64,000 bases of DNA. It comes from Ridgeia piscesae (Eukaryota > Annelida > Polychaeta > Sabellida > Siboglinidae). The notes beneath the pieces are model-generated. The model was given only the letters and a program-made list of their open reading frames with translations, was not told the origin of the DNA and did no database searches. Every line of letters starts with the position of its first letter. Within the stretch, counting starts at the first letter, position 1. The stretch lies in contig JAODUO010000186.1 in NCBI GenBank assembly GCA_025642075.2, positions 396,001 through 460,000 of the forward strand, given 5' to 3'. Shown here in pieces: positions 1-10,140 of the stretch. Position numbers and translations under genes: made by a program.

Positions 1-211
1 CCATCAAAATGACTGCTGCCGACAAAGGCTGCTCCTACTACAATGACCATTACACTCCCTCCATACTTCCCCCCATTCCAACAATTGCTCCTATCCCAAA
101 CAATTCCCCCCACAAGACTCAGTGCCACAATGCCTGCCCCTACCAATGAATACTCCCACCAATATCTGCTCCCCACCAATGACTGCTCCCCACCACAATG
201 ACTGCTCCTAC
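1..211. repeat. Degenerate short repeat around 'aatgactgctcc' in the intron after the SH3-2 exon
   Basis: The motif aatgactgctcc and variants (aatgaccattac, acaattgctcc, ccaatgaatactccc) recur every 15-25 bases across this intron start. It is an old, diverged minisatellite. A short ORF through it on the plus strand (from 122) has no domain features and is not called. Confidence 0.5.
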
Positions 212-495
212 CGTCGCTTCATGACAGCCTCCTGTGCGGGGTCCTTGATGCGAATCACCTCCTCCCTGAAGAGTTCCTGCGGGGTCCGAGTGTCCAGCTT
301 GTTGTCTCCAGTACTGACCACCAGGTAACTGGGCAGCACGAGACCCTGAGTGGACGGGTCATCCTTGAGCCGACACAGCCAGTGGTCAGCACTGCTCCAG
401 TCCAGGACCTCCACTATCTGACCCTCGGTCAGAGCCAGACCGGCTGTGTCTGATGGACGATGGTCAGTGACAGCCATGTAGAACGGCTTGGCTTG
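212..495 (-). CDS. Exon: second SH3 domain and linker toward a probable DH domain
   Basis: Phase 0 in (acceptor TCTCAG), phase 2 out (CGACG before GTAGGA); 284 nt. The translation starts QAKPFYMAVTDH and forms an SH3: AVTDH stands for the ALYDY motif, GLALTEGQIVEVLDW is the RT-loop-to-beta-b part, DHWLCRL carries the Trp, and GLVLPSYLVV replaces the usual GYVPSNYV. A linker of about 36 residues follows, ending in DPAQEAVMKRR. That basic stretch resembles the start of a RhoGEF DH domain in obscurin/UNC-89 and Trio-type proteins, but the rest lies outside the window. It is the last exon visible here and is preceded by a second SH3 encoded upstream, so two SH3 domains sit side by side. SH3 domains bind proline-rich partners. 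Confidence 0.85.
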
Positions 496-539
496 CTGAG
501 AACATGAAACATATGGTAGGACTACAGCAGAAACTGACC

Positions 540-860
540 CAAACGTCCAGTTTTGGTGTACTGTGGCCAAAACTGGACTTTAGGTTGATTTCATGGCCTA
601 AACTGGATCACAGGTTGATTTTTATATTTGGTTTAAACTTCTCTTCTTCCTCTTCATGCCTAACCTCAATTTGATCAGTTTAATTTTCGATCGATGGCTT
701 AAACTGGATCACAGGTAGATTTTTGGTTTACAGCCTAAGCTGGACCATAGTTAGTGTGTATGACCTAAATAGGTTGATATTGGAAGGGTCAGATTTGGAC
801 TACATGTTGATTGTTGATATAAGGCCCAAACTGGATCAAAGTGTGATTTTTGGTTTATGT
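540..860. repeat. Degenerate intronic tandem repeat, about 40-bp period
   Basis: Variants of 'aaactggatcacaggttgattttt' style text recur about eight times: ctaaactggatcacaggt (twice), aagctggaccatag, caaactggatcaaag and others, with ttggttta tails. Diverged tandem array in the intron between the SH3-2 exon and the preceding exon; no coding potential seen. Confidence 0.6.
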
Positions 861-1002
861 CCATTGACAACTTACTCAGTATAATAGTAATAATATAAAA
901 CTGTATGTACGGTGCCTTGTTCTCCGATGGTAAAATGTATGTGTCCGTTTCATGATATCAACAACAACATCATCAGTTGCTGTGTCAATGTCATCCACTC
1001 AC

Positions 1003-1098
1003 CTCCTTCAGCTTCTTCTTGTCTTCCTCCTCATCCGAAGACTCTCCTTTCTTCCCCTCTTCCTTCACAGCGAGCAGCTCCACAGGCACATAGCAGAT
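1003..1098 (-). CDS. Exon: end of first SH3 domain plus acidic Ser/Glu/Lys linker
   Basis: A 96-nt exon, phase 0 on both sides (acceptor CTCCAG, donor GAG before GTGAGT), so it can be skipped without a frameshift. It encodes ICYVPVELLAV, the last SH3 strand (equivalent to GYVPSNYL), then a charged linker, KEEGKKGESSDEEEDKKKLKE, here given as key residues K/E/S/D. ESSDEEED is a strong acidic casein-kinase-2-like site by pattern. Skipping would remove the last strand of SH3-1. It is missed by simple ORF scans because of its size; the call rests on exact splice-site phase and SH3 continuity with the exon at 2866-3116. Confidence 0.85.
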
Positions 1099-1299
1099 CT
1101 GGAGGATCAGTCAACACTTGAACATTGATATGGTACAATCTAGGTAAATTGCTTAACAAATATTTGATAAGCAAAACTATCTCAAAATATGTGTTCTACT
1201 ATGCATTCACCCATTTAATCGCCAGGTGCATTTATTTGGTTCCCAAAATAGTGTCAGTGTAACCCACTAGGTGGCGACACCTCTGTGTCCATTCACTAG

Positions 1300-2030
1300 G
1301 TGGTGCCTTACACCAACAAACATAGCCTCGGTTACCCAGACTCCGTGAAGTGGCAGCACTTTTCAGACCGCCTGGGGACTTAATCGGCTGCTGTTGTAAC
1401 CGCCAGGGTGGCCTTACCCCAGATTAGGGTAGAGACGCTGATTGGTTTTCAGGCCAAATTTGAAAAAAAAACAAATTAAATAAGGATAGCTTTTTATCAG
1501 ATAATGTATTATAAAAAATATTCAAAATTAAACTTATATTAACACCAAATAATTAAAAAAAAATTGTAGTTGTTTATGAAATCGGAATTATGGCAGGATT
1601 AACCAGTATCCGTGAGGTGGCAGGACTGTTTAGCCCCACACGGATAATATACAAGGATAGCTGTTTATCAGATATAATGCTGTATTATAAAAACTATTAA
1701 AAATTTAACTTATATTAACACAAAATAAATAGAAAAACAAATTTGCAGTTGTTTATAAAAATAGGAATTATGGCAGGATTAACCAGCATCCGTGAGGTGG
1801 CAGCACTGTTTAGCCCCATATGGATAATATACAAGGATAGCTGTTTATCAGATATAATGCTGTATTATAAAAACTATTAAAAATTAAACTTATATTAACA
1901 CAAAATAAATAGAAAAACAAATTTGCAGTTGTTTATAAAAATAGGAATTACGGCAGGATTAACCAGTATCCGTGAGGTGGCAGCACTGTTTAGGTCCACA
2001 CAGATAACATTCAAACGCCAGTAAAGTCAC
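1300..2030. repeat. 180-bp tandem repeat, about three copies, with diverged flank
   Basis: The segment beginning ggaattatggcaggattaac recurs exactly 180 bases apart at 1584, 1764 and 1944, each followed by ccgtgaggtggcag and tttatcagatataatgctg. A diverged copy begins near 1350. A related copy sits inside the TIR element at 14771-15852 (ccgtgaggtggcagcac at about 15,453), so this array probably derives from part of that transposon family. Confidence 0.8.
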
Positions 2031-2865
2031 CAGACCGTCTTCTCGGTGAAGTTATATGCAGTCGAGCAACAGTCGATTAAGCGAGACCACAACAAACATG
2101 GCATCTACGATTTGTTTGTGTTAGCAATCTACAGTACAAATGACACATGTTGTCATTGATGCACATCCAATGTACGACCATCTCAGTATCCATGATTAGC
2201 AAGTGACTTGTGCATCCAGATGTGACCAAAAGGCTACTATAACACTAGTTTGATAATTTAGGTGGAACTTTTGATCATTGCACTGGTTTGAATCTTGTGT
2301 GACAATGGTAGAAATTAAATTATAATTATAGAATCATATGATAATGTGGACTTGGGAATCATTGTTATGGTATCAGATGCTGCTATTTGGTTATTTTAAA
2401 ATTATAGTCTTACTAAGTGTTTGCTGCTAATGATGAGCCTCACACAAGAGGGCACCACTGTGGTTTCCCTTCTGTTTTCCAGAACACATTTTGCATACTA
2501 CAAATGATGAACACGCGAATGAATTGTTCAGTGGAGATGAAAGTAAATTGAAAAAAGTTTAACGTGATACATCATAACAATTCTGCGATAGATTAATGAC
2601 AAAATGTCACATAAAATTATCTGTGGCAATTTTTATACTCTCTTATTAAAAGAAAAAAATACCCACTTAATAATATATTATATAAAATATATAAAATACT
2701 AATCCAGCACCTCTGAATGGATATTATATAGGTTTATGGTGCTTTATAAATGTTCTTATAATTATGCATGGTTTAATGTCAAAGTGTCACTGGCAAAGCT
2801 CTCAGTGTCAACAATAGTTTATGTTCGTACAAGAAACAAAAAAGTAGACGAAAGTGCAGTCGTAC
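2031..2865. other. Intron sequence, nothing recognised
   Basis: AT-rich intron between the two exons of SH3-1. No ORF with domain character and no clear repeat seen on either strand. Confidence 0.5.
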
Positions 2866-3116
2866 CTTGCTCTTGTCGTCGTGTTTCCTCACAAGCCAGC
2901 CATGAGGACTCTCAGCATCCATGACCTCAACGACCTCGCCTTGCTTCAGTGACACCTTCGTGTCCTTGTCAACGTAGTCGCCCAGCATCGTGTATTTCTC
3001 AAAGACGACCTCACCTCCGTCCTTACTCAGCTTCTTTTTCGCTTCAGCGATCTTTGCCGACAGCTGCTCCATGATTGCCTTGTCTTTATCGGTGGTCTCC
3101 ACCTCGCTCTCAACTT
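2866..3116 (-). CDS. Exon: charged linker and most of the first SH3 domain
   Basis: Phase 1 in (acceptor CTGCAG), phase 0 out (AAG before GTACGA); 251 nt. About 40 residues of charged, probably helical linker (VESEVETTDKDKAIMEQL, then AKIAEAKKKLSKDG) precede an SH3: EKYTMLGDY stands for the ALYDY strand, DTKVSLKQGEVVEVMD is the RT loop and b strand, and SPHGWLVRK carries the conserved Trp. The domain is finished by the next exon (ICYVPVELL), so an intron splits the SH3 after the Trp strand. It follows an Ig domain, as in obscurin-type order. Confidence 0.87.
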
Positions 3117-3179
3117 CTGCAGAGAACGTAAGGCAAGTAAGATACAAAATATTACCAGAGCAAAGTAAAGATGGTAAGT

Positions 3180-3400
3180 TCTCATATAGCTCAATATTCA
3201 GTCAAAGAGCTTTACACATTACTCTCTGTTCAGTCAATTATTCGCTGTTCAGTCAACACCATATGGAAAGCATTCAGCCATGCAGCAATTAATGCTCAGA
3301 AGTACTCATACACACCCACCACAGCCTACAGCCAGGTTACTCATTGATAAAGCTTTTTCTTCTTCCAACAGACCAACCAACTTCAACATGTTGAAGGTCG
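3180..3400. repeat. SINE-body remnant (family shared with 31.3 kb, 20.3 kb, 11.5 kb)
   Basis: Segments such as attcagccatgcagcaatta and ccaggttactcattgataaagc match phrases in other introns (attcagccatgctacaatta near 31,378; aagccatgctgcaatcactg near 20,290; gccaggtactcgttcaca near 11,517). The shared body indicates a dispersed SINE-like family; this copy is degraded and has no intact ends. Confidence 0.45.
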
Positions 3401-3900
3401 TTGTTGATAGAGAGTTGGAATGGAAGCGTGTATCGGAATTTGGTGTAAAATTCCAGAGTAAAAGGTAAATAGGTCAAGATAATTTACACTAAAGGAATGC
3501 TTTGCTGTGCGATGCAACAAACTTGTAACTCTATAGAATTCTCTCGGCAGTTCTTTCAAATGTTCTACAAATATCCATTGCTTTAAAAAACAATGCACTG
3601 TTTTGCTAAGTTACCGAAATGTATTGTCCTATTGGACTTCTCAACTTGTTATTCCATATCAAGTGGTTTGTTTCTTTGTGAGATATGTAAACGACATTCA
3701 ACTCTGTTAAAAATAGAAAGATTACATTGTAATCACACATGCTGCAGTTTGTATTTATTTCTGGTTATAGTTATATATGTTGTAATTTTGGCAAGTGTTA
3801 CAAGTGACAAATTTTTTGCAATTTTTAACTTCCTAGCTTATTTATGTTTGAACATTGTGCTTTTTTTATAAAATGTAATTGTCACTGTTGTAACTGTTGA
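3400..3900. other. Intron, nothing recognised
   Basis: AT-rich unique sequence between the SH3-1 exon and the last Ig exon. Short ORFs on both strands lack any domain character. Confidence 0.45.
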
Positions 3901-3975
3901 AATAAACTCAGTATTATTATATATAATTATGAACTGCAGCTTATGGTCCCATCCACCATTTCCCGTCCTACCCAC

Positions 3976-4173
3976 CTTCAACTGTGACAATGACAGTACA
4001 GAAGGAACTTCCCCCTGCATTATTGATGGTACATGTGTACTCTCCGCTATCAGCCGCCATGGCCGTGGGGATGCGGAGGGAACACTTGTCCCCATCCCTC
4101 GATTCCACCAGTCGCTCGCTGGGCTTCAGGGGCTTGCTGTCCTTAGACCAGGTGATGGAGGGTGACGGCGTGC
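3976..4173 (-). CDS. Exon: C-terminal half of Ig-5 (I-set)
   Basis: Phase 1-1, 198 nt (acceptor ATGCAG, donor GAAG before GTGGGT). Encodes GTPSPSITWSKDSKPL (C strand with the core Trp), SLRIPTAMAADSGEYTCTIN (E-F strands with the DSGxYxC signature) and the G strand SSFCTVIVTVEG. It completes the N-half in exon 4645-4760. The F-strand Cys is present, but its partner position in the B strand is Ala (IVIVATIKG), so no canonical disulfide forms, as is common in cytoplasmic sarcomeric Ig domains. Confidence 0.9.
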
Positions 4174-4644
4174 CTGCATAAACAAAGTGGTGACAAGTCA
4201 CAAGCTGTCACCATGACAGACCTTGTACCCTACGCAATTCATCATCGCTGGTATAGTCTCATCATGTTTACAGCTGACAGCTACCTTCCTGTTTTGTGCT
4301 TTACGAAGACCATGTGACCATCTCTACTAAGCTGCTCACGTGCAAGGAACCACAGTACACCATCGTCATGAAATGTTTGCTGAATATATGGAGCGTTCAG
4401 GCACTTCAATGAATGTTTGTAGAAATTGTGTACTCAAACCTTTTACTTTTTTTACACAAAACATTAAGAAAACATTTTAAAGTGAAAACTGTATGCAGGA
4501 ATGTTTGATCTAGCAGATAACATTCTGCTTTTGTATTGTAATTCACATACACAACCATTATGAACATTGGTGGGAAAATGTGATGGAGTTCATGCATATG
4601 ATTTGACGTAGGTTGGATGTTCAGAGACAGTGACATACACCCAC

Positions 4645-4760
4645 CTTTGATTGTGGCAACGATTACAATTTCTTGTTTTTCTTCGACGACAATCGGCTCT
4701 GGCTTGCTCGTAAACTCAGGTCCTTCATCCTCCTCCAGGGCGACTTCCTTCACCTGAGGT
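4645..4760 (-). CDS. Exon: linker and N-terminal half of Ig-5
   Basis: Phase 2 in, phase 1 out, 116 nt (acceptor GTGACAG, donor AAAG before GTGGGT). Encodes PQVKEVALEEDEGPEFTSKP followed by the A'-B strands (EPIVVEEKQEIVIVATIKG). The phase-2 entry matches exactly the phase-2 exit of exon 5616-6066, restoring a Lys codon. The half-domain is completed in exon 3976-4173. The B-strand Cys is replaced by Ala. Confidence 0.85.
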
Positions 4761-4799
4761 CTGTCACAAACAAGACATCAGAGAGTCCACACACTCCAG

Positions 4800-5225
4800 A
4801 CACTGTCACACATTAGTGACATGTTCACACATACACACAACACTTGAACACACATACATGTATGTACATACACATCACACAAACACACACAGTGTACATA
4901 TACAGTGTACACACACTTGAACACACTTGAACACACATAGGCACACATGCACGCACACACCCAAACACAGGCAGTGTATACACACATACATCAATTATAT
5001 ACAGAGTACACATTGTGTGCACAGTGTACACATGCAGTGTACATACATGATATACAGTGTACATTGTACGCAGTATATATACACTACATATACACAGTGT
5101 ACACATATACAATGTGCCAATACAGTGTACATACATGTACAATGTACACAGTACATACACACACAGAGTACACTGCACACTCAGATACACACATATATTT
5201 ATGTTACCCAAAACATACAAACATA
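4800..5225. repeat. Degenerate CA/GTACA-rich microsatellite
   Basis: About 420 bases of cacaca, tacaca and agtgtacacat variants, in the intron just upstream of exon 4645-4760 in transcript order. In the sense (minus) orientation it is TG-rich (gtgt, tgtac). ORFs here are low-complexity artefacts. Confidence 0.8.
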
Positions 5226-5615
5226 AGTTAGATTAACTAAGTGGTAACAAATACTTTTGAAGTGGAACGTATTGTAAATTGTGGAAACATATAGCCAGTT
5301 ACCCAAACCATTAGGGCATGATTGACCACGCATACAACTGTAATCTTAATTTAGTGTAAGTGCATTTGCCCACTCATGCCACTGTAAACTGAAGGAACCA
5401 GAAGAACTGTACAATGCAATGCAGCAAAGGAAAGGCAAATGGGTAAATAAATCAAACACAGGAAATACTCTCACAATACAACCCTGTCCAATTTGTTGTG
5501 ATCATTAAAAATCTTGCAAATGGACAAGATACTATTATATTTTTAATACTGCATTTTATATCAACACTTGCCCCTACATATCGGGCCACACTTGTCATAC
5601 TAATGAAATACATAC
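5226..5615. other. Intron, nothing recognised
   Basis: Unique AT-rich intron between the PEVK-like exon and the Ig-5 N-half exon. Confidence 0.4.
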
Positions 5616-6066
5616 TTTGATTTTTCCACTTCTTTCTCTTCCTTAGCAACAGGCTCCTCCTTCTTGGCAACAGGCTCCTCCTTCTTAGCAACCGGCTCCT
5701 CCTTCTTAGCAACAGGCTCCTCCTTCTTGGCAACAGGCTCCTCCTTCTTAGCAACAGGCTCCTCCTCCTTGGCAACAGGCTCCTCCTCCTTTACAATAGG
5801 CTCCTCCTCTTTGGCTACAGGCTCCTCCTTCTTTACAACAGGCTCCTCCTCCTTAACCACTGCAGCCACACTGACCGGGATGGCGTGGGAGACAATGCCC
5901 TCGCTGTTGACCGCTGCCACCGTGTATTCGCCACTGTCACTTCCCGTGGCCCGTTTTATCCTCAGGGAGTATGTGTTCTCCTTGCTTGTGACCTTCACAC
6001 GAGTGTCATCCTTTGATGTGACAGATTTCCCATCCTTGGACCATTTCACTTCTGGTTCGGGGGACG
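5616..6066 (-). CDS. Exon: C-half of Ig-4 followed by PEVK-like EEPVAKK repeat
   Basis: Phase 1 in (acceptor ATCAG), phase 2 out (TCAAA before GTATGT); 451 nt. The first 70 or so residues finish an Ig: ASPEPEVKWSKDGKSV with the core Trp, then SLRIKRATGSDSGEYTVAAV (DSGEY signature, F-strand Cys replaced by Val) and the G strand. Then about 11 imperfect copies of a 7-residue unit, EEPVAKK or EEPVAKE, encoded by a 21-bp repeat at about 5640-5850. Glu/Pro/Val/Lys-rich tracts like this behave as flexible springs in titin-like proteins. The exon ends EVEKSK. The nucleotide repeat is nearly uniform, so its copy number may vary between individuals. Confidence 0.88.
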
Positions 6067-6508
6067 CTGATAAATGGACAGTGTCATCATTTGTATATGA
6101 AGTAATCATGTCACACAGTATAAGGTGTAGCTTCTACAGGATAATAATAAGTAAACTTCTATTACATTTGTGTGTGTCTAAATATTTTGTTAAACAAAAA
6201 ATTACAAGTGGGGTTTTACAGGGGTTGCTGATACCCGTAAAATATACAAATGGGGTTGTACAACTGATCCAAAAATAAGTGTTTCTTTTGAACGGTTAAG
6301 TTGTATCTTATTGTTATATGTAGAGATATTTTCTGTAATGAAGCACTGCATAATTAAACTATGAGTGACATATGAATACACATGAATCCAGGACATGTTT
6401 GTAAATAAATCTTTACCTTCCAATGACCATGAGTAAATCATGTAAACACATACTTGATTAAGTGTAATTTGACACAAAATAGGGAACACCAACATATAGA
6501 AAAAGTAC

Positions 6509-6509
<1 letters not shown>

Positions 6510-6546
<37 letters not shown>

Positions 6547-6575
6547 CAAAGAAAAAAAATACATATACATATATC
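6510..6575. repeat. AT/TA dinucleotide microsatellite
   Basis: Runs of atatat and a short echo (atacatatacatatatcaaagaaaa, duplicated 'atatcaaagaaaaa') in the intron between exons 6721-7032 and 5616-6066. Confidence 0.8.
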
Positions 6576-6720
6576 AAAGAAAAACCAGATATTGGGACTG
6601 GGATATCTTTACATGACAGTAACGTTAATTAATTTTCACTCACTGATGATTTTAAGCAAATTTATACATAAATCCAAAACGGAAGAAAATTCACGGAAAA
6701 TGAATCCGACATACACAGAC

Positions 6721-7032
6721 CTATGATGATGCATGATATCTTGATGTCTTCTCCCTCTTTAATTGAGACAGCCTCTGGTGCCTGAGGCAACGTTGGCTTC
6801 TGGTTCTTCTGGCTCGCTTCCACGGTTACCATGGCAACCATGCTGGTCACCTGACCTCCGTCGGAGCTGGCAGTGACTGCGTATTCGCCCGCATTATCCA
6901 GTGTCGCGCAAGCAATCTCGAGGAAGTAGAGTTTCTTGTTCGAGTCATAGCCGATCTTCATGCGTTTATCCTTCTTCGAGACCTTTAATGGCTTTCCGTT
7001 CCTTGACCACGAAACTGTCGCATTCTCCTCAC
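6721..7032 (-). CDS. Exon: C-half of Ig-3 plus N-half of Ig-4
   Basis: Phase 1-1, 312 nt (acceptor ACCCTAG, donor ATAG before GTCTGT). Begins GEENATVSWSRNGKPL (C strand, core Trp), then FLEIACATLDNAGEYAVTA (F-strand Cys replaced by Val) and MVAMVTVEA (G strand). A short linker (SQKNQKPTLPQAPEA) leads to the A'-B strands of the next Ig, VSIKEGEDIKISCIII. Because it starts with a C-half in phase 1, it can join either of two alternative Ig N-halves: the exon at 11206-11326 (ending SCQLKG) or the end of the KDS exon (ending TCSLSG). Confidence 0.9.
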
Positions 7033-7049
7033 CTAGGGTCAAGGTCATC

Positions 7050-8520
7050 ATATCAGGTCATTCCGAGCTCACACAAAGTTATTCAGACATTAGAACCAGT
7101 GCAATTCTCACTATATGTGAAGAATTAACAAGATTAAGCAAGACCATCGTCTAGAGAATTAAGTCCAGGCGAATTCTGTGGTGGGCTTTCCTGAATGGAA
7201 ATGTATTGACGATTTATATAGTGGAAGTACATTTGATACAATCCAGTAGAAATATATCAATTACTTCAACACAGTGATGTAAAAAATACATTATTAATTA
7301 CTTCCCGTCCAACATGCTGGCTTTACCGTCGTATAAACCTATATAATTATAATGCAGCATCTGTTAACATATTAATACAATGCAACATACAATACAACAG
7401 CCAACACTGGAACAACATTGACTTTATACACTACACATCAGTGTACAACAAGAATATTCTAATAACATAATAAATTATTAGACACATGTATACTCATTAC
7501 ACATATACTGCATTGGTTAAGTGAAACTAAGATCAGCATCCCCTAGAAAAGAAACAGTTTTGTTGTTAGAGAGACAACACTAGTTATACGTGTCCTGCAA
7601 TAAATATACACAGGTTAAAACAACAATGAATAACAGTTACAAATACTCCCATACGTGGATCTGTAACATATTAACTATATGATGCATATTATTTTGTGCG
7701 TGAGACACGTGAACAATAGTTGAGTCACAACACGACTGGCATCTGTCAGGACCATCAATGATCTACGCTACTACCAATTGATTTGATACATCAAACATGG
7801 ATCCCCCACATCAATACTTATGTCACAACATAGTTACGAGTAGGGCTCATGTCCAGTTGTGTTTTGACTAAAGTACGTTTTTTTGTAATTGATACTGGAC
7901 TTGAATTTTTGAAACTACAAGTACAAGTCAATTGTACTTGCCAAAATACTAAGTGCGTTTCTAGTACACAACTTGTGTGTTGGGATACCAAAATAATGTC
8001 TCTATTGTTTATCTGAGTCATGTCCTGATTATATCCACAGTTAATGTTACACATCTTGAAAAGATAATTATAGTAAATTATACCTGAATAACATTACTAC
8101 TGTTGACCAGTATGACAGAAATGTACTTTGGATTGACCTGTACATCAGTCTGGTTTTAAGTACCTGAACAAATGTACTTATATTTATATTGTATTTCATC
8201 AGAAATATACAGGGAAACCTCTCTGTTAGGGTCATCTTCGGACCAGGCAAGTGGCCTGATTAGCGAGGTGGCCACATTAGAGAGGTTAATTTCCCATACT
8301 TTACTGTATATGGAACAAATTTGGGAATGTTCTAAGGTGACCTATTATTATTGAAGGTAAGTTCAACTGGACGTGACCCCAAACCCCAATGAAGACAATA
8401 TACAACGTGCCATACCGTTTCGGTTACATTGCTAAATAGTACAGTGAATGCTACACTACACCCATCTATCTCCTGGTATGCTGTGCAGCCATGCGCGTCC
8501 GTGTGCGGCCATGCGTGTCT
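7050..8520. other. Intron between KDS-repeat exon and Ig-3 exon
   Basis: About 1.5 kb of AT-rich unique sequence. The only structure seen is the small inverted-repeat element at 8210-8296. Confidence 0.5.
8210..8296. mobile_element. Short pogo/Tigger-like TIR remnant
   Basis: Left end cagggaaacctctct and right end agagaggttaatttccc are imperfect inverted repeats enclosing about 60 bases with ggtggccacatta. Ends of the type CAGnGnAACCTC are typical of pogo/Tigger-like Tc1-mariner relatives. No coding capacity. Confidence 0.45.
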
Positions 8521-8523
8521 AAC

Positions 8524-9897
8524 CTGACAGGGAGCACGTGAGCAGCACGACGCCTCCCTCCCGCACCGACTTGTGCTGGGGAGGCAACAGGGGGACTCTC
8601 CGCGATGCCCACCTGTCCCTCACTGGGCTTCTTCCCATCCTCATCCCCGTCGAAGGAAGCCTTGCCCTTCCCTCTGAGTCCGACTGGGAGTCGGTCGGTG
8701 ACACATCTCCAAGTACCTTGGTAATGGTCAAGACCACTGGCTTGCTGACCAGCTTAGCGGTCACTGTCACTGGACGGGTCTTGAGACGATCAACTGGCTT
8801 ATCGAAGACTGCCAACACCCCCTTCTTATCCAACTCAGCCCTGTCGTTTTCCTCCTTCAAAGAATCTTTTCCCGGTGAAGATTTTGCAGAACCATATTTC
8901 GGTGTCGTCGTTTCAGAATGTCTGCGAAATCCCGATTTCAGTGTTGTTGTTTCAGAATTTCTGCGAGATCCTGAATTTGGTATCATCGCTTCAGAGTTTC
9001 TGCGAGATCCCGATTTGTCAGATGATATTCGTGGTGCTGATGAAGTCACTGGTTTCTCAGATCTTTGCTTCAGCAGTGATTTGGCAATTTGTAGTTTGGA
9101 CAATTTTGCTGCAGATTCTTTTGAAGAAGACAGTTTTGCAGCAGCAAATGTTGCATCCAAGTTTTGAAACTGCGACTCTACAGAATTTTTCCAGGACTGC
9201 AAGCTGGCAGAAAGTATCTTTGAGAGAGGTTTTGCGGTGTCCTTTGTTGAGCTAGGTTTTGCAGAATCCTTCTTCAACAAAGATTTTGCAGAATCTCTCC
9301 TAGATATATGTTTAGTGGGTTCTTTCGTCGAGACTGATCTTGCAGAATCGTTCTTTGCCTGCGATTTTGCAGAATCCTTCCTTGACAGTGATTTTTCTGA
9401 ATCTTTTCTTGACAATGATCTTGCAGAATCGTTCTTTGCCTGCGATTTTGCAGAATCCTTCCTTGACAGTGATTTTTCTGAATCTTTTCTTGACAATGAT
9501 TTTGCAGAATCTTTCTTTGCCTGTGATTTTGCAGAATCCTTCCTTGACAGTGATTTTTCTGAATCTTTTCTTGACAATGATCTTGCAGAATCGTTCTTTG
9601 CCTGCGATTTTGCAGAATCCTTTCTTGACAGTGATTTTGCAGAATCCTTCCTTGACAGTGATTTTGCAGAATCCTTCCTTGACAGTGATTTTTTTGAATC
9701 TTTTCTTGACAATGATTTTGCAGAATCTTTACTTGACAAAGAATTTATTGAATCTTTCCATGACAAAGATTCTTCAGAATCTTCTTCTGAAACTGGCTTT
9801 GCAGAATCTCTTCCTTGTGCAAATGTTTCAGAAGCTTTCCTCGGTTTTGATCTCGTACTGTCCTTTCGAGGTGACAATTCTGCAGAATCTGTTTTCC
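8524..9897 (-). CDS. Exon: Ser/Lys/Arg-rich SLSRKDSAK-repeat cassette ending in an Ig N-half
   Basis: Phase 1-1, 1,374 nt (458 codons): acceptor CACCAG, donor TCAG before GTTAGA. The core is about 20 tandem copies of a 9-residue unit (SLSRKDSAK, SLSRKDSEK, SQAKNDSAR) encoded by a 27-bp repeat, with a 27-residue (81-bp) higher-order period. Each RKDS places Ser three residues after Arg, the R-x-x-S pattern of basophilic kinases. A less regular basic Ser-rich region follows, with SGSRRNSE-type repeats, then a calmer segment (VTAKLVSKPVVLTITKVLGD) and VPLLPPQHKSVREGGVVLLT, ending CSLSG: the A'-B strands of an Ig. UNC-89 also has a Lys-Ser-Pro-rich region; this one differs in motif. See the finding on the cassette logic. 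Confidence 0.85.
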
Positions 9898-9979
9898 CTG
9901 GTGATTTTGTGAAAGGAAACACCAATTTTATTTATTCTTGGACATTCATGTGTGTCTGTACATTAACAATTAGAAATTA

Positions 9980-10080
9980 TGTTTAGTTTGTGAATGTTTA
10001 CAAACATATGTACACAAACTCACGCAAACACACACACGGGCACATACTTGCACACACAACCACACACACACACATTTGCT
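9980..10080. repeat. Short CA-rich microsatellite
   Basis: acacac stretches (cacacacacgggcacatac, ccacacacacacaca) just upstream, in sense, of the KDS exon acceptor. Confidence 0.6.
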
Positions 10081-10140
10081 ATTATAACAGATAACATTAA
10101 ATATATTGTTCATGGATCCAAGAATGGTTTGTTGTATGAT

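Noticed and set aside
4825..5231. ORFs over the CA/GTACA-rich tract
   Set aside because: Low-complexity repeats without stops; no coding evidence.
5664..6278. Plus-strand 204-codon ORF (ATGSSFL repeats)
   Set aside because: Antisense of the EEPVAKK-repeat exon.
8538..9986. Plus-strand ORFs of 209, 249 and 190 codons (FAESFLDSD- or LQNPSLTVI-type repeats)
   Set aside because: Antisense shadows of the SLSRKDSAK-repeat exon; the minus strand has matching splice phases and an Ig half-domain, the plus strand has none.
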